This document shows positions 52,571 to 64,000 of a stretch of DNA of 64,000 nt, in pieces. The position numbers were made by a program, and so were the translations under genes. Below the pieces are notes generated by a model. The model saw nothing but the letters and a program-made list of their open reading frames with translations, was not told where the DNA came from and did no database searches. The stretch is from Apostichopus japonicus (lineage: Eukaryota > Echinodermata > Holothuroidea > Aspidochirotida > Stichopodidae), in assembly GCF_037975245.1 (NCBI RefSeq), contig NC_092568.1:10317501-10381500 (forward strand). Reading direction: 5' to 3'. Numbering within the stretch: position 1 is the first letter of the stretch; each line of letters opens with the position of its first letter.

Positions 52571-53784
52571 TTGTTAAACAGAGTAAAACAGAGTTCTGGA
52601 TGAAAGACAAATAATAAATTAAAGCAGAGTTCTGGATGAATTATGTCAATTATTTCAAACCCACACTCTATGAGAGGTGACGCAAATACCTCTTTTTAAA
52701 TCAATAGGAGGAGGAAACTTAATTTTCATTCCGTTCGTTAATTAAATGAGAAGGAGGGGCGGCGGCGTTGAGGGGATAGTAGCTACGACCTTGAAATGGA
52801 TGCTATTGCCTCCTATTACTTATGCTTCATAGAGATTTTAGCTGCTGATAGAGTCGACCATGTCAGATTCAGTTGACTTGTATTGCACATGCTATAAAAA
52901 CATCCAAACCCCGTCCTCGTCACCGTCCCTTCCTCATTACCATTAAGTCTTTCAAAATGCAACAATTGTAAACAACGTTGGCTGATAATGGATCAAATTT
53001 AATATTTATAAAGATGATTCTAATATTTTGTATTAAACTGAATACATACTTCGTATGTGGGGGGGGGGGGTGCTATACACGCAAATACCGTAGTTTCAGA
53101 GGATCAATAAACACATCTAGTCACTTGCGGACTAAACAAAGTCTTGTCGTTGACGAATTCCCGATCCCCGTGTTTCCCAAATCTCATTGCATAAACTCAA
53201 AACCCTATGAATTCTTTTTCGGGTTTCGAATTACTGTGCTATTTCCACTGAGCGATTCAGATCCCCAATCAAGATTGTCACATGTAATTAACGTGTTTGA
53301 CTTAATAAGCATTGTCCCTTCTTCATTCCAAAAGGTCTTGAAATGTGAATAGGTATTGTTTTATGAAATTTCAGGCTTACTCCAGTTCATGATCGTCTGC
53401 ATAGAATATAGTAGTAATGGGAGACAACTTACAGCAAGAACACTCTTGCGAGCGCAATCGTAAGCAAGCTCAGTTTGTAAATAAGAAGATTACACGGAAT
53501 ACGTTTTTCTTTTACTGCTTGCTTCGAAGTCATCGAAAGTATCGGGGCATAAGCCTATTGTACATTTACGTCTTGGAAGGAAACGACATTCTTACTGCTT
53601 GCTGCAATGTAAACAAACACAAGTGTGAGCTTCTTGTAAATAAAGATATTCAGATCCGTTGTTCTAATGAGAGTAAAACAGGATGAATAGAGATTTCGTT
53701 GAAGGCAGTGTCGTTCACTATTACGTACAATTGATTGTATCCAACCAACAATACCAATTTAAGCTCGTAGAAAGTTAACTTGTC

Positions 53785-53855
53785 AAATGGTTCAGTGGGT
53801 AGAGCAGTGGACTGGTAGCCTGATAAACTGAGTTCGACTCCATCAATGATTAGAC
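53785..53855 (+). mobile_element. tRNA-like sequence, SINE head or tRNA pseudogene
   Basis: 'tggttcagtgggtagagcag' (box A-like) and 'gagttcgactcc' (box B-like) are correctly spaced, but flanking bases do not pair into an acceptor stem. It is therefore not called as a working tRNA gene. Confidence 0.45.
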
Positions 53856-53929
53856 ACGTTTAAAATTCTTTTTCTCTTTCAGCAGTCCACGCTGAAGTCT
53901 TGATATATTAATTCAACCATATAATTTAC

Positions 53930-54290
53930 TAGCTGATGTGGTGGCCGATGCTATAGAGGGTGACGAAAGACTCATTCCTTGTCGGTCGTGTAAATCGTGG
54001 CTAGGGTTCAAGACAGGCCTCTGGCGATAATACCTGAGGTTGTGGCATGGTGCTTTTTTGTGGCCTAGGATCCCGTACCATGTCTCCCTTGTTGTCGCAA
54101 AAGAACCCGGGAGGATGCGCAGAGGGTCGGTCAAATCGACCAGAAGCGTACTAGGTGGCGTGCGTGAATTCTTGCCTTTGGCCAGAGGTGGTGACATCTC
54201 TGCGACCGGCATGCTTGCAGCCCATGTCCACTGAATACGTGGCCTAATGAGGCGTTATTCTCCTGAAAGTGAATATACGGATGCCTTTAA
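53930..54290. other. GC-richer island of unknown origin
   Basis: Base composition changes clearly from the AT-rich surroundings, with several CpGs ('cgaccagaagcgtac', 'ctgcgaccggcatg'). It immediately follows a tRNA-like head, so it may be the body of a larger composite retroelement. A 99-codon minus-strand ORF has no recognisable domain. Confidence 0.4.
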
Positions 54291-54767
54291 AAGCCATATG
54301 ATTATTTCATATTAAAAATAACCCTGTTTCAAACTAGCGCCATCGAATTCCTTAAAAGCCGTTTTTTCTAGTCACTTTGAAGGTGGAATAAATTTTATTG
54401 TAATGGGTTATTTGTGGTAAGCCAAGCTAAACATTCAAACAGTCATGCGGTTCACAAGGGTTTGAAGGAACTTAATTAAGCTCATTGTTTGACATAAATG
54501 TGTTCAACTTGGCAAAGATTTACACAACCTACAAATAAACAAGTATTATATTCGTTTCAATGCCAGAGACATACAAGCCAGCAAGACCATAAGATAACAT
54601 TTTAATATACATAGATTTCAATCTATATCACATTTGCAAGAAAACCAAAGTAGACCAGTGTGAATATGGTCCCATTATAAGCAACAGTGTTGTAGCAAAT
54701 TCTCATACTGGATAGTAGGTAGTTTCAGAAACTGAGTGATTGAGATTCACCCAAAAATATACCCCGT

Positions 54768-54860
54768 CAGGGGCGTAGCCAGGATTTTCAAAGTTGTAGG
54801 CACCACTATCTGAGCGGAGCGCCACCATCGGTTGGCGCGGAGCGTACAAGAAATTTTTTG
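54768..54860. mobile_element. DNA-transposon terminus (CAGGGGCGTAGCC type)
   Basis: 'caggggcgtagccaggattt' followed by 'gagcggagcgccacc' is a sort of end seen on many animal DNA transposons. I found no inverted partner in the window, so this is probably a truncated copy. Confidence 0.4.
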
Positions 54861-57800
54861 CCGTATTCTGTTTTGATAACTTCAGGAACAAAATTAACTT
54901 TGATATGCCGTGGACCGTTAAAACCACTGCTCTCGGTCTAGCTAGAGTTGTATAGCACATTACTTTTTTGTTTGTTTTTGGAATGACCTTTAAACAGTTG
55001 AGGTTCACTAGTTAAATTGACTGGACCTTTTAGTTAAGTCCACTACGGTTGCACTACTAAACTCAATGGGAGAAATGAAGATTATATGGTCTCAAATGAC
55101 ATGTTTATAATTTACTACAAATTTGTCGAAAGGGAACAGATACTACACATGATCTGCGGGGATGTCTTCAAGTTTGATCTCGGAAGAATATTATCCGATT
55201 CCTTGTTCTTTATTCTATTTGTTTTACAAGTCAATGGACTACATTCTGATGAACAATGAATAGATGAAGAAAACTGCCATGACTGGAATACCATGTAGTC
55301 CCCGTAATGTCCAACACGTAACACACTAATTGACTTTATCGATACTCATTGACGAACCACATCTTCTTTATTCGAAACAAGTTTATAACAATAGATAAAG
55401 ATTAATGCCATTCAAGTGGTGCATTTGCTTTCATAATACTGAAACCTGTGCGACAAGATGTTTACGCTATGTGAGCAGTTCAGAATGCACAGTGAACGTT
55501 TAGTGTTTTAATCGGCTTCCGGTAACACGTATCAAGCATTCAATTGATGACTATATAACGACGAAAATACATTAAGCACATGGACATTAATATCCTCCTA
55601 CTTGGGGTACGTATGTGAGGCTCATTTGCATCCATTATTATCATTTGCTGTAAAATAAACTTTGCTAGCATTTTTTTTTCGCCTTCTGGGAAATCAAACT
55701 CGACCACTTCGAGGAAACATAAGGTCCCTGCGAAACGCACCGTGTAATGGTATCCCCTAAGACCAGGGACGATTATATATGAAAGCCCCTTTCATGGGTT
55801 CCAAATGAGAAAAATAGAAGACTATAAATTAAATTCGTTGACAATGCGTTACTTGTTAGTGGATAGATCCAGTTATGTTTTTGTATTATGTTTGTTTGGT
55901 AAAGTAACGCAAACCCGGTCACGATGTGGTTCCAAACGGTACCAATATCTTCTTAGAAGAGTCTTAGTTAAGGTAGCAGAAGCACACCCAACCATTAACA
56001 GGTGTCTATGTGATAGAGATGAACGACATACCTCCAAAAGGTAAGAACATGTTAATTCCACCCTGCAGCGAAATAGCAACTTAAAAGTTCTTTGACAGAC
56101 AAAGCCGGGTGATGGCTTGATCAAATCAAAATATTACAGACCGATTGTCATTTGCATAGATTTTTATAGACTTATTATTTATGCAGTACCTAAAAAAAAT
56201 TAGGAAAAATGAAAAGAAAAAAAGTAGAAGAATAGCTAAAGGAATAGCCATGTTTGCACCTGGCAAAACTTTGTCACCATGACCTGACAAAATAACACAC
56301 TCATGACAAAAATTTCAATTCTGATATCTCCCAAATATTTCGATTTATTCCTTGAAATGGTAACGTTTTAAAAATTCAACAGACTTTTTTAATCTCATAA
56401 TGTCAACTTTCTTGAAACCGCGGGATAATGATATAATTAGGTGGTACTCAAAAAAGTAGGACAGTGTATATGAGGGTATAACGAAAGGTTTGAAACTGTT
56501 GAATAAATTCGTTGTTTTCCTCAAACTTTCGACCTTTTATAGAAAGTTTTAAGATAATGCCAAAATTTCCACGGACTTTGGTAGGCCTATGACAAAACAC
56601 AAAATGATAATTTGACGGTTAGCTAGCTGTCAATTTCCTCGTAGAAACCAAGCATTGCTTTGACGTCGCTATACCAATGTGCTATGCAGTCGTACTTGTA
56701 ACGTTGTCTCGAATTTTCAATGATTACAGCAGCCTGGGTTTTTATTACACATGATTAGACATGTCAAAACAAAAAGTGACTGATAAATCCACACCTCAGC
56801 TCCCCTTTCTCCGTCGGTCCTGTAGAAGGTGAATAACCGGCCCAGCGATTATAGTAGGCTATATATAGAATTGTTCAAACGGGTGCAGAAAAGTGTGATG
56901 CAAAGTCATTCCTATAAAACGGAAATGCTTTGAACGCTTGGGCTTTATGATGAATGTTATGTTTTCATGTAACGTTGAACCTTCGTGGTTCACGATCCAC
57001 ACGCTTAGGGTTGTCTGAATAATTCTTGCGTCACATTTTGGTCCATTCTCCTTCTTTAGTTTCGACCTCTAACGATTGTGTTTAGAACATTGGCTCCATA
57101 CAAATCGCCAATGCACACGCACACCAATATTGAACCTCTGACTCTACAGACTCTCCTTCCCACTGCCCTCCCCCACCCCTCATCCAAAAGAAGAAAAAAC
57201 AAGCAGGGTTTCCCTACTAAGTGCAAATTGCAAATCATGCAGCTTTGCTCAATATCTACACTCTCTGACACAAGAGCATGAAGAATGTGAATGTGGTATT
57301 CTTACTTCACTTATGGCCAGTCATATCAGAAGTATGAAAATAACAGACATTTTAGAATGAGTGATTATTATTTTTTTTTATATAACTGATACACTATCAG
57401 CTTCCCCAAATTCCCTTCAACTGCAAAAAGAAACACTAAGGTATTTAGTTTGGAATTTCATTCTTGAAGATTTACTTCATAAATTCAATCTTGAATATAA
57501 AATGTAGTCAGCATATATAAATTTACCATATAAATTCAATATTTTAAGTTCCAGATATGCAATGCACAGTCAGTATAGTACCAAATATCGAACTATGTAG
57601 ATTTTTTCTAAACTAATTCATTTTCTATATCATTTTTTTCATCCTCTTTGATTACTTTTTAGGATTATATATCTTATATACAATTCACACACTTCATACT
57701 ATAGCATGTCCAACTACTAATGAGATTGTAACTTTGTAAACTACTCTAGTACTCTGTAAAATATTAAAAAGTGGTGACATCAAAGCGATTGTCACCCAAA

Positions 57801-59208
57801 GATGTAAAGTCTAAACGAACCCCTTCCCGACCCCCCCCCCACACACAACTCATGTGTTGATAACTTTGATGATGTAACTGCTTTAATTATCATACTCTAA
57901 TTACTAATTTACTATATATGATTACTTATGACTCTTAAACCCAAACTAGGTGAATGTTGGGTATACCTGAAGGAAAACCCCTACGGAAGCTTAAAAGTGC
58001 CATTAACATAAGAACCACTTTGCCCCATAAGTAAACCTTTTCAGTAAATTGTTTAGATCACAAGATAATATCTTATCAAACATCAGAAAAATGTTGGATT
58101 GCTCTGTTGCTTTAACTCCACAATTCACTATTCTTCCGCAAAATGTAAATTCTTTACTTCATGCCAACTGAGCAATTGAACAATTTTCTGTAAAATATTT
58201 AATTGACAACTTATCTACGGCAGTCATAAGGTGATGTGGAAGATGTAGAGTTACCATATTAGTATAACACAACATCTTGACAAAATATTGTTGAGATACC
58301 GAGTTACGCTAACTTGACATCTCCGTAAAATTCGTCGAAACGTTGAGTCGCCATTTACACCTAACTCGTCATCTCAACAAAATTTTGATTTTTGGCGAGA
58401 TACCAAAATACGCTCTTAGCTTGACATCTCATTAAAATTTTAAAATTTGAGACAAAACATGACCAAATGAAAAGGTCAGCTATGCTCAAATGTTTCCTAC
58501 ATTGTAACATGTAATGTTAAATATATGTACGAAGGACCAAAAAAAGTTTCTGATAACTTTGCCTCTCCCATCCAGGTGCCATTTTATTGTGTTATAATAG
58601 TTGTTCGATACTAAGCATATACTGTCAGGTTGTTGTAAGCTGTAGATGGAAAAGTTCAAGAATGAGCTCCATACAGTATTAATGAAAGCATTGTAAACCT
58701 TTTGTCTGCACGCATCAAGACATGTACAACATGAATCCTATATACCCTTTCTTCAAATTTATGATTGCAACTACATTACAATAAAGTGTTGTTAACTTAA
58801 ATACCATAAACCCTTCTAATTATCTGTAACAGAGAATCTTTTGGCATTCAGATTCCAGGCCATGTAACTTTAGTCAATGTTGTGAACACTCTCATGTGTT
58901 ACATATGGTAAAATCTAGTTCCATTCAAATATTGTATGCATTACTTGTGTTAATTAGATATGAAATTTCATTACTTCTAGTTCTAACATATTTCAATTAT
59001 TCTAAAAGTCATCAGGGCAAGAATATGGTATTCTTTGGAATTGAACAAAGCAAAATTCTGATTGAAATGAACTACTACTAACTATAGACCTTAGTTTAAA
59101 ATTGCATTGCTTAATTGTGACCTTAATTTAGATGGTGTTGACAATTTACATTTTACTTTGAAGAGTTGACTGAATCAGTGGAAGCGTATAGGCCCAATGC
59201 ATTGGTCT
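54861..59208. other. Intergenic, no gene supported
   Basis: AT-rich sequence with only short ORFs in all frames. No bounded repeats were recognised beyond a C-run near 57830-57840. Confidence 0.45.
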
Positions 59209-59215
59209 GTAACTT

Positions 59216-59490
59216 CACCCGATACTCATAGCTAGTACAGTAACTACTGTTCATGTTCCACAAAATTTGCAGTAATTTAAAAAAAAAAAAAAAAATTAGT
59301 TTAAATTTTAAATTTTTAAAATTAAATTTTAAATTAAAAAACAAAAAAAATTGCAGTAAGGAAAAACTTGCAGTAATGACTGTGCCACCTGTAACACATG
59401 TTACCGTGTTTCGAACACAACGCAGTAGTTACTGATGCACGGTTGTGGAACATGAACAGTAGTTACTGTACTAGCTATGAGTATCGGGTG
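59216..59490. mobile_element. MITE with 48-bp perfect terminal inverted repeats
   Basis: The left arm 59216-59263 (starts CACCCGATACTCATAGCTAG) is the exact reverse complement of the right arm 59443-59490. A 7-bp direct repeat GTAACTT flanks it (59209-59215 and 59491-59497), as expected for a target site duplication. The 179-bp interior is mostly A/T homopolymer and self-complementary 'aaattttaaattt' runs, with no ORF. The superfamily is uncertain. Confidence 0.9.
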
Positions 59491-60299
59491 GTAACTTTGG
59501 TACAAAGCAGCATTTGCGGGGGTCATTATAGGAGTCATAATAGTTTAATTGCTCACTCACCACAAAGCAAATAACTTTTAAAGATATTTTGCTCTCTTTG
59601 TCCATGTCTTATGGTAGTAGCTCTTATAAGCAAGGAGTTATTTTTAAGAGAAGGCTCTAACTTAGTGGGGAGACTCAAAGTGAAAGCCCTATTGTCTGCA
59701 GCTCATTTGTATGTCATTACTAATTAAAAGCTAATGCTAGAATAAGAAAGATGGACGCATTCCTTCTTCTAGGATTGTAGTACTTTACGTGGATACAATT
59801 CTCCAGTTCACTACAATCTATAAATAATTTATTTCCAATTAGTCCTGGATACATTAGTGACAAAGGGTTTGCTGTTTTAAATTCTGGCTTGCACCTCTTC
59901 TCCCAGCCCCTTTCCAACTGGTTCTTTAACCAGTTATATTCAAGTTAGCACCACATGTGCCTGTACCCAATAACATACTTTTAAATGTAAAGGTTCCCAA
60001 ACTTTATACCTATGGAGACGTTCATTGGTACTATATTATCCTTGTTTAATATCAATCAATTATTCACAAACAAGGACTCCAAATTTAAATCAGTACTCCA
60101 AAATAAAATTAGTAATCCCACACTGTACTGTATACAAAAAAAATATATAAGATGTGCACCTATTTGAGCTCAGACATAGAAATTAACTTGAATTGCAACT
60201 TCAAATAGTCACGAACAATGACTCGAAAGTTAACACAATAGTCCACAATAAAAATTAGTACCCCACATAATCATTGTACTGTAAACCAAGAATTATGTA

Positions 60300-60500
60300 A
60301 GGTTTGCTAGTTTCTTGGTGGAGGTCCAAGTCCATTTGGAGTCACTAGAGGTCAAATTGTGAAAACCTTGTAAACACGATATAACTCAAGAAGGGAAGGT
60401 TGGACGAATCTCATATTTAGTATGTAGTTGGTACACGTTCAATACAAGATTTTATTAAGGTCAAAAGTCATTTTGGGTCACCAGACGCCAAGTTGTGGAA
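60300..60500 (+). repeat. Modular AGGTCA-rich repeat copy
   Basis: It carries 'actagaggtcaaattgtg', 'aaccttgtaaacacgatata' and 'tctcatatttagtatgtagt', closest to the reverse copy at 47290. Confidence 0.65.
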
Positions 60501-61829
60501 CCTTGTTTTATAAGCTACCGTCCTATCAGCCCAGCCTATCAGATATAATGTGCGTTACGCCTCATACGAAAAGGAGGCTATTGGCAATTGGAGATGAGCT
60601 TATGGGCATCCGTAGAATCTAAAACTCGAACATATTTGAATTGGCTTCAACGTGCTGCTCGGAAGCCTTACTTTGCGTGCAAAATGGTGTACTTTGCAGT
60701 ACAGCGGTTCTATTGGTCGTTTTCCGTCGTATTTATTTCAGGTTGGATGTAGTTTTGACCAGGCAGCGTTTATGAAACTTACCAGTTCGTCTAGTTAGAT
60801 TTTTTACTATGACCAATTCGAAATAATTGTGTTAAACGGACTTAGTTTGGCAGTGAGTTCACGAGCTTTTGTCTGGATCGGCTGTTGGTCTCAATTTGTG
60901 TAGTCTCTTCCACCAGTTTCAGCATAGCTAGGCCTTAAAAGTAACGTTCGAGTTTCGTCGCGTTTATGATTATGGGACAACTTGAACAAACCTGGGTAGG
61001 CCTGTGAGCAATTTTATGTTGTCTAGACCAGCAACGGTTGGGTAGAATCGGGTTCGTTAACACAACAACGTGAAGAGTGCGAGTCAGAGTACCAATTAAC
61101 TTAAGATAGCAAAACATCTCCTTCATTATTTCTTAAGGCAATTTTCCTACTGGCTATCAGTTATAATTCGCAAAGTATACAACAATTTAAGGAGTTTTGG
61201 GACAAGTTTAGTGTTGTTACTGCTAGTAGTTTTGGAAGAGAAATGCTCTTACAATATCAGATTTTCATTGCAGGAAAAGATCGTTTGATTTAGCCAGGGT
61301 AATGGAGTAATAGCGATATTTTTCGGGCATCAATCTGCAGCTGAAAGACATCGAATTAATTGGGAAATTGTACGAAGTCGCCTCTCTAATTGAGCAGCGG
61401 TTCAAAGTAGCAGTGAGGTACTGTATATGCTTAGGACTCCCGGAACCTAGGTTCTGTATAGTATATGCCTAGTAAAGTACAGAAGCCAAGCTATATATCT
61501 TCTTAGGTATTTATACAGATGTTGTATTTTTAAATGTTTGAGACACTACAGTAGGCATAGCTGCTTATTAATGATTCTGCGTAATGTTTTACCTAGTTCA
61601 ACACTTACTTTTGGTGGAAAAAGTTTAAATTTCATACTGCAAAGAAACATGACTTTCTAATTACGTAGCACCATGCATCTACCTAACCTTTGTTCGTAGA
61701 AAGTATTGATGTTGCAGATCTGTACATTGAAGGCTTGAAGGTCTAGTGGCGAGTGGAATTTGGCGAGTAGATTTTTAGTCACGGTCGCCAAATAGTGAGT
61801 ACTTTTAAAAATATTTGTCGAGGCCTGAA
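60501..61829. other. Intergenic, nothing recognised
   Basis: Slightly richer in CpG around 60640-61130 than its flanks, but no exon, RNA gene or promoter motif could be supported. Confidence 0.4.
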
Positions 61830-62055
61830 AACCTTCAAAACATGATTTTTAATGGTAGAAATCATGGATACTTTTCATACATAGTATATGGATTTGCCAT
61901 ATTGAGTACAAGAATCCTATTGCTTGTGAGGTCAAACTCTGAAAAAACTTTTACATGATATGTAACGATGGAAATCGTGGATACCTCTAATACTTGGTGT
62001 GTGGATTCATAACATTGAGTACAAGATCCCTATTGTCTTTGATGGAGGTGTGTAT
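61830..62055 (+). repeat. Modular AGGTCA-rich repeat copy
   Basis: Two units contain 'gaaatcatggatacttttca' / 'gaaatcgtggatacctctaa' and 'attgagtacaagaatccta', with one 'gaggtcaaactctgaaaa'. Confidence 0.65.
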
Positions 62056-62539
62056 AGCCACGTGACTGACCTGTGTTTATCATGCCATAGTGTTGTTGTA
62101 ACAACGAGTTCTGGTTATACTAACAAGCACAAGTCTAGTGCATTGAAGTCATCGAAACCTCAATGCATTTTGCATTCTGGTTAACTTTATGAACCGAATT
62201 TTCACCTTCATCATCTGCCCGACTCTCCAATGGCGGACGATGTGTCCTGGGGAAGGTGTCAACTGGGAGAAAGTACCCACCTCCCCTCTTAGGATTTGTA
62301 TATGATTAATGGTACTTGTTGAGAAATTGTGTAAAATTTTGCAACTTTTGATGCAATTTATGTTCGAGATTTCCCCCTTTTTGATCCTCACAAATTCGGC
62401 AATTTCTTATTTCTTATATTTTTACCAATTCCCCCCCCCCCTCCCAATGTTGATGTCAACCGTAATAACGTTATTTATGTTTTAGTCAGTGGCTAAATTC
62501 TCGTTTCTGTAGGTCCTCATCTTTCATTGCATTCTACCG

Positions 62540-62900
62540 AAAATGAGAGAAAGAGAACTGGAAGTAATGAAGGGAAAGTACGCGAGAAGGGAGAAGAGCA
62601 AGGAGAGGTGAGGGGAATACAAATGAGAAGGAGATACTGGGGGGGGGGGGAGGAGTAAGAACGAGAAAGAAAAGTGGGGTGCGTTAGGGGTCCAACTCGG
62701 GGGGAAGGAAGGTAACGGAGAGGAGTCATAACAGGAAGGGAAATGGCAGCAGGGAGAGCGAGCGGGAAATGTGGGACGTGTGTGGAACCCCAGCATGGGG
62801 CGGATAATGGTTAGGGATATGAATGATATCTGGGAGAGGATAGAAGAAAGGGGGGTGGAGATGGTAAAGAGGAGGGGGAGGCGAGAAGGACGGCAAGGGA
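62540..62900. repeat. Polypurine tract
   Basis: Long G/A-dominated runs on the plus strand, including a poly-G stretch at about 62640-62651. The minus-strand Pro/Ser-rich ORFs here are products of this composition. Confidence 0.7.
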
Positions 62901-63199
62901 ACAAGGGAGAGCTTCTGTTTTGAGTACGGATACTCGACTTCTTGATCATCGAACAGAATTGCACTGAAATATCTAACGATTTTGAACACAAATACTTATC
63001 TTGAATAGTTATATAGGAAGAGATTGTGATATTATATTATAATTCCTTTCTCGAAACAACCCACCACCGCTTCTACCAGCTAATACACATACTTGTACCA
63101 CAAAGTACGCAACTCAATGCTAAAGGTATATGCGTTAAAGATCGCTTTCAAAATGTCCAGGCTGTCGAAAAGTCCATGTCGATGTCTTCACATAATGAT

Positions 63200-63468
63200 T
63201 TATTTACCCCTAAAGACACCTTTGGCAGCCTGGGATGCACGGTGCAATAGGGAGCTCCACCAGCTCTTCTCTTCTGGGGTTAGTTCGTCAAATCCCTCTG
63301 GTACTGCTTCCCCTTCCTCCGCCAAATTTCTCGCCATTAAGTTACTTGCCGGATGGTGAGCAATATGTTTAAAGGCCTTCCAGCTAAACCTCTCCTCTGG
63401 AGTTAACTCAGCCATTCTCTCATCAAAGATAGCGTCGTTCCCCGGGACTTCATTTTCAAAAGGAAGCG
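63200..63468 (-). CDS. Last exon of a putative cationic amphipathic peptide precursor
   Basis: The exon follows an acceptor 'tttatttcag' (63469-63470) and runs to TAA. It enters in phase 1 (one base in the previous exon), so the coding frame begins with LPFENEVPGNDAIFDERMAE before the internal Met at 63415. An acidic stretch leads into two related modules: ELTPEERFSWKAFKHIAHH.. and ELTPEEKSWWSSLLHRASQA... The second ends KGVFRGK, where Gly-Lys before the stop is a classic C-terminal amidation signal. Trp-rich, His/Lys/Arg amphipathic segments behind acidic spacers are typical of invertebrate antimicrobial peptide precursors. Other bioactive peptides remain possible. Upstream exons, including any signal peptide, lie beyond 63468, probably off the window. 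Confidence 0.6.
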
Positions 63469-64000
63469 CTGAAATAAAAAAAATTCTGGTGTTTTGAGGA
63501 GTAATTTATTTATTTAACTATTTATTTTTATTTTTTATTATTAGTATTATTATTTATTTATTTAGTTTTAGTTTTTTTTTCTTCAAATGAACAATCAATT
63601 TCACACTTTAATACGAGTTTGCTATTACATTTGAGTCATAACAAAATAAAAGTTATTTTCAATAAAAAACATTACAAACAATCAAACAGAATTAATGGAA
63701 AAGAAATTCGCATATCCCGAAAGATTGTTTAAGCTGCGTGAAGTAACTTTACTTTGATTAATACTGTAATATCGATGTTGTGAATACTCTTGTACACTTA
63801 TTGTAAATTTACTGAAATTAATAGAAAAAAATCATCTACGACAGGAATTACACTTATGAAGTTGGCATTGTAAAAATGAAATGCGTCATATATAAAAATA
63901 AGAAAATTGTATGGGTGAGCTACATCTACACCGAAACCAAGAAATTACCTTTCTTTGAGAAGAAGAATCGCTTATTTAATAACATTTACATAGAATAATT
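63469..64000 (-). other. Intron of the peptide gene, possible earlier exon at edge
   Basis: AT-rich (a TTATTTATT tract at 63504-63570). On the minus strand a donor-like AAAG|GTAATT occurs at about 63949, and its phase would fit the last exon. In that frame the reading begins at an ATG at 63985-63983 immediately after a stop and gives only MLLNKRFFFSKK, which is not a signal peptide, so I do not call it. Confidence 0.35.

Noticed and set aside
52978..53686. Two plus-strand ORFs of 124 and 89 codons
   Set aside because: The first reads through a poly-G run and neither shows a domain, repeat or splice context. Length alone is not enough in AT-rich DNA.
53785..53855. Possible functional tRNA gene
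   Set aside because: Box A and box B are present but no seven-pair acceptor stem or proper anticodon arm could be folded by eye.
62524..62991. 155-codon minus-strand ORF rich in Pro/Ser/Phe
   Set aside because: Composition is that of the complementary polypyrimidine strand. No homology or splice sites.
63949..63985. Upstream exon of the peptide gene starting MLLNKRFFFSKK
   Set aside because: The donor and phase fit, but the peptide is short, basic and not a signal sequence, and it starts right after a stop codon.
1..64000. CRISPR arrays, prokaryotic operons, phage or plasmid features
   Set aside because: The window is eukaryotic, with spliced genes. Repeats present are minisatellites, SINEs and MITEs, not spaced identical repeats.

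Overview
This is eukaryotic nuclear DNA: AT-rich, intron-dense and full of SINEs, MITEs and minisatellites. The protein similarities (WDHD1/And-1, ZFYVE19/ANCHR) and the repeat style point to a marine deuterostome invertebrate. An echinoderm, possibly a sea cucumber, is my best guess, but this is inference and no marker in the window proves it.

Layout. (1) 1-5238: repeat-rich flank with no gene I can support, holding a 210-bp tandem repeat and an intact hAT-type MITE. (2) 5239-15223, plus strand: the 3' part of an unrecognised gene for a long, disordered, Lys/Arg/Glu-rich protein, in three phase-0 exons (one very long, with an in-frame GRGPGE minisatellite) plus one possible cassette exon. 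(3) 15989-35906, minus strand: a complete WDHD1 (And-1/Ctf4) gene. I rebuilt 23 coding exons (1098 codons plus stop) with consistent phases; one intron is GC-AG. A 5' UTR exon ends at 37153 and an E2F-type motif lies just upstream. (4) 39075-46885, plus strand: a complete ZFYVE19 (ANCHR, abscission checkpoint) gene in 10 coding exons (374 codons plus stop), head-to-head with WDHD1. (5) 46886-63199: a gene desert with modular repeats, SINEs, diverged duplications and a striking MITE with 48-bp perfect terminal inverted repeats. (6) 63200-63468, minus strand: the last exon of a small gene that runs off the right edge. It encodes two related Trp-containing cationic modules and ends in Gly-Lys, which resembles an antimicrobial or bioactive peptide precursor.

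The two identified genes both act in the cell cycle. WDHD1 couples the CMG helicase to DNA polymerase alpha at the replication fork. ZFYVE19 delays abscission until the midbody is clear of chromatin. They are transcribed divergently from a gap of about 1.9 kb. WDHD1 and the unknown gene are convergent, with stop codons 765 bp apart.

Limits: exon boundaries were read by eye from splice sites, phase continuity and family similarity. UTRs, transcription starts and poly(A) sites are mostly not determined. Repeat family names are generic because no library search was possible.
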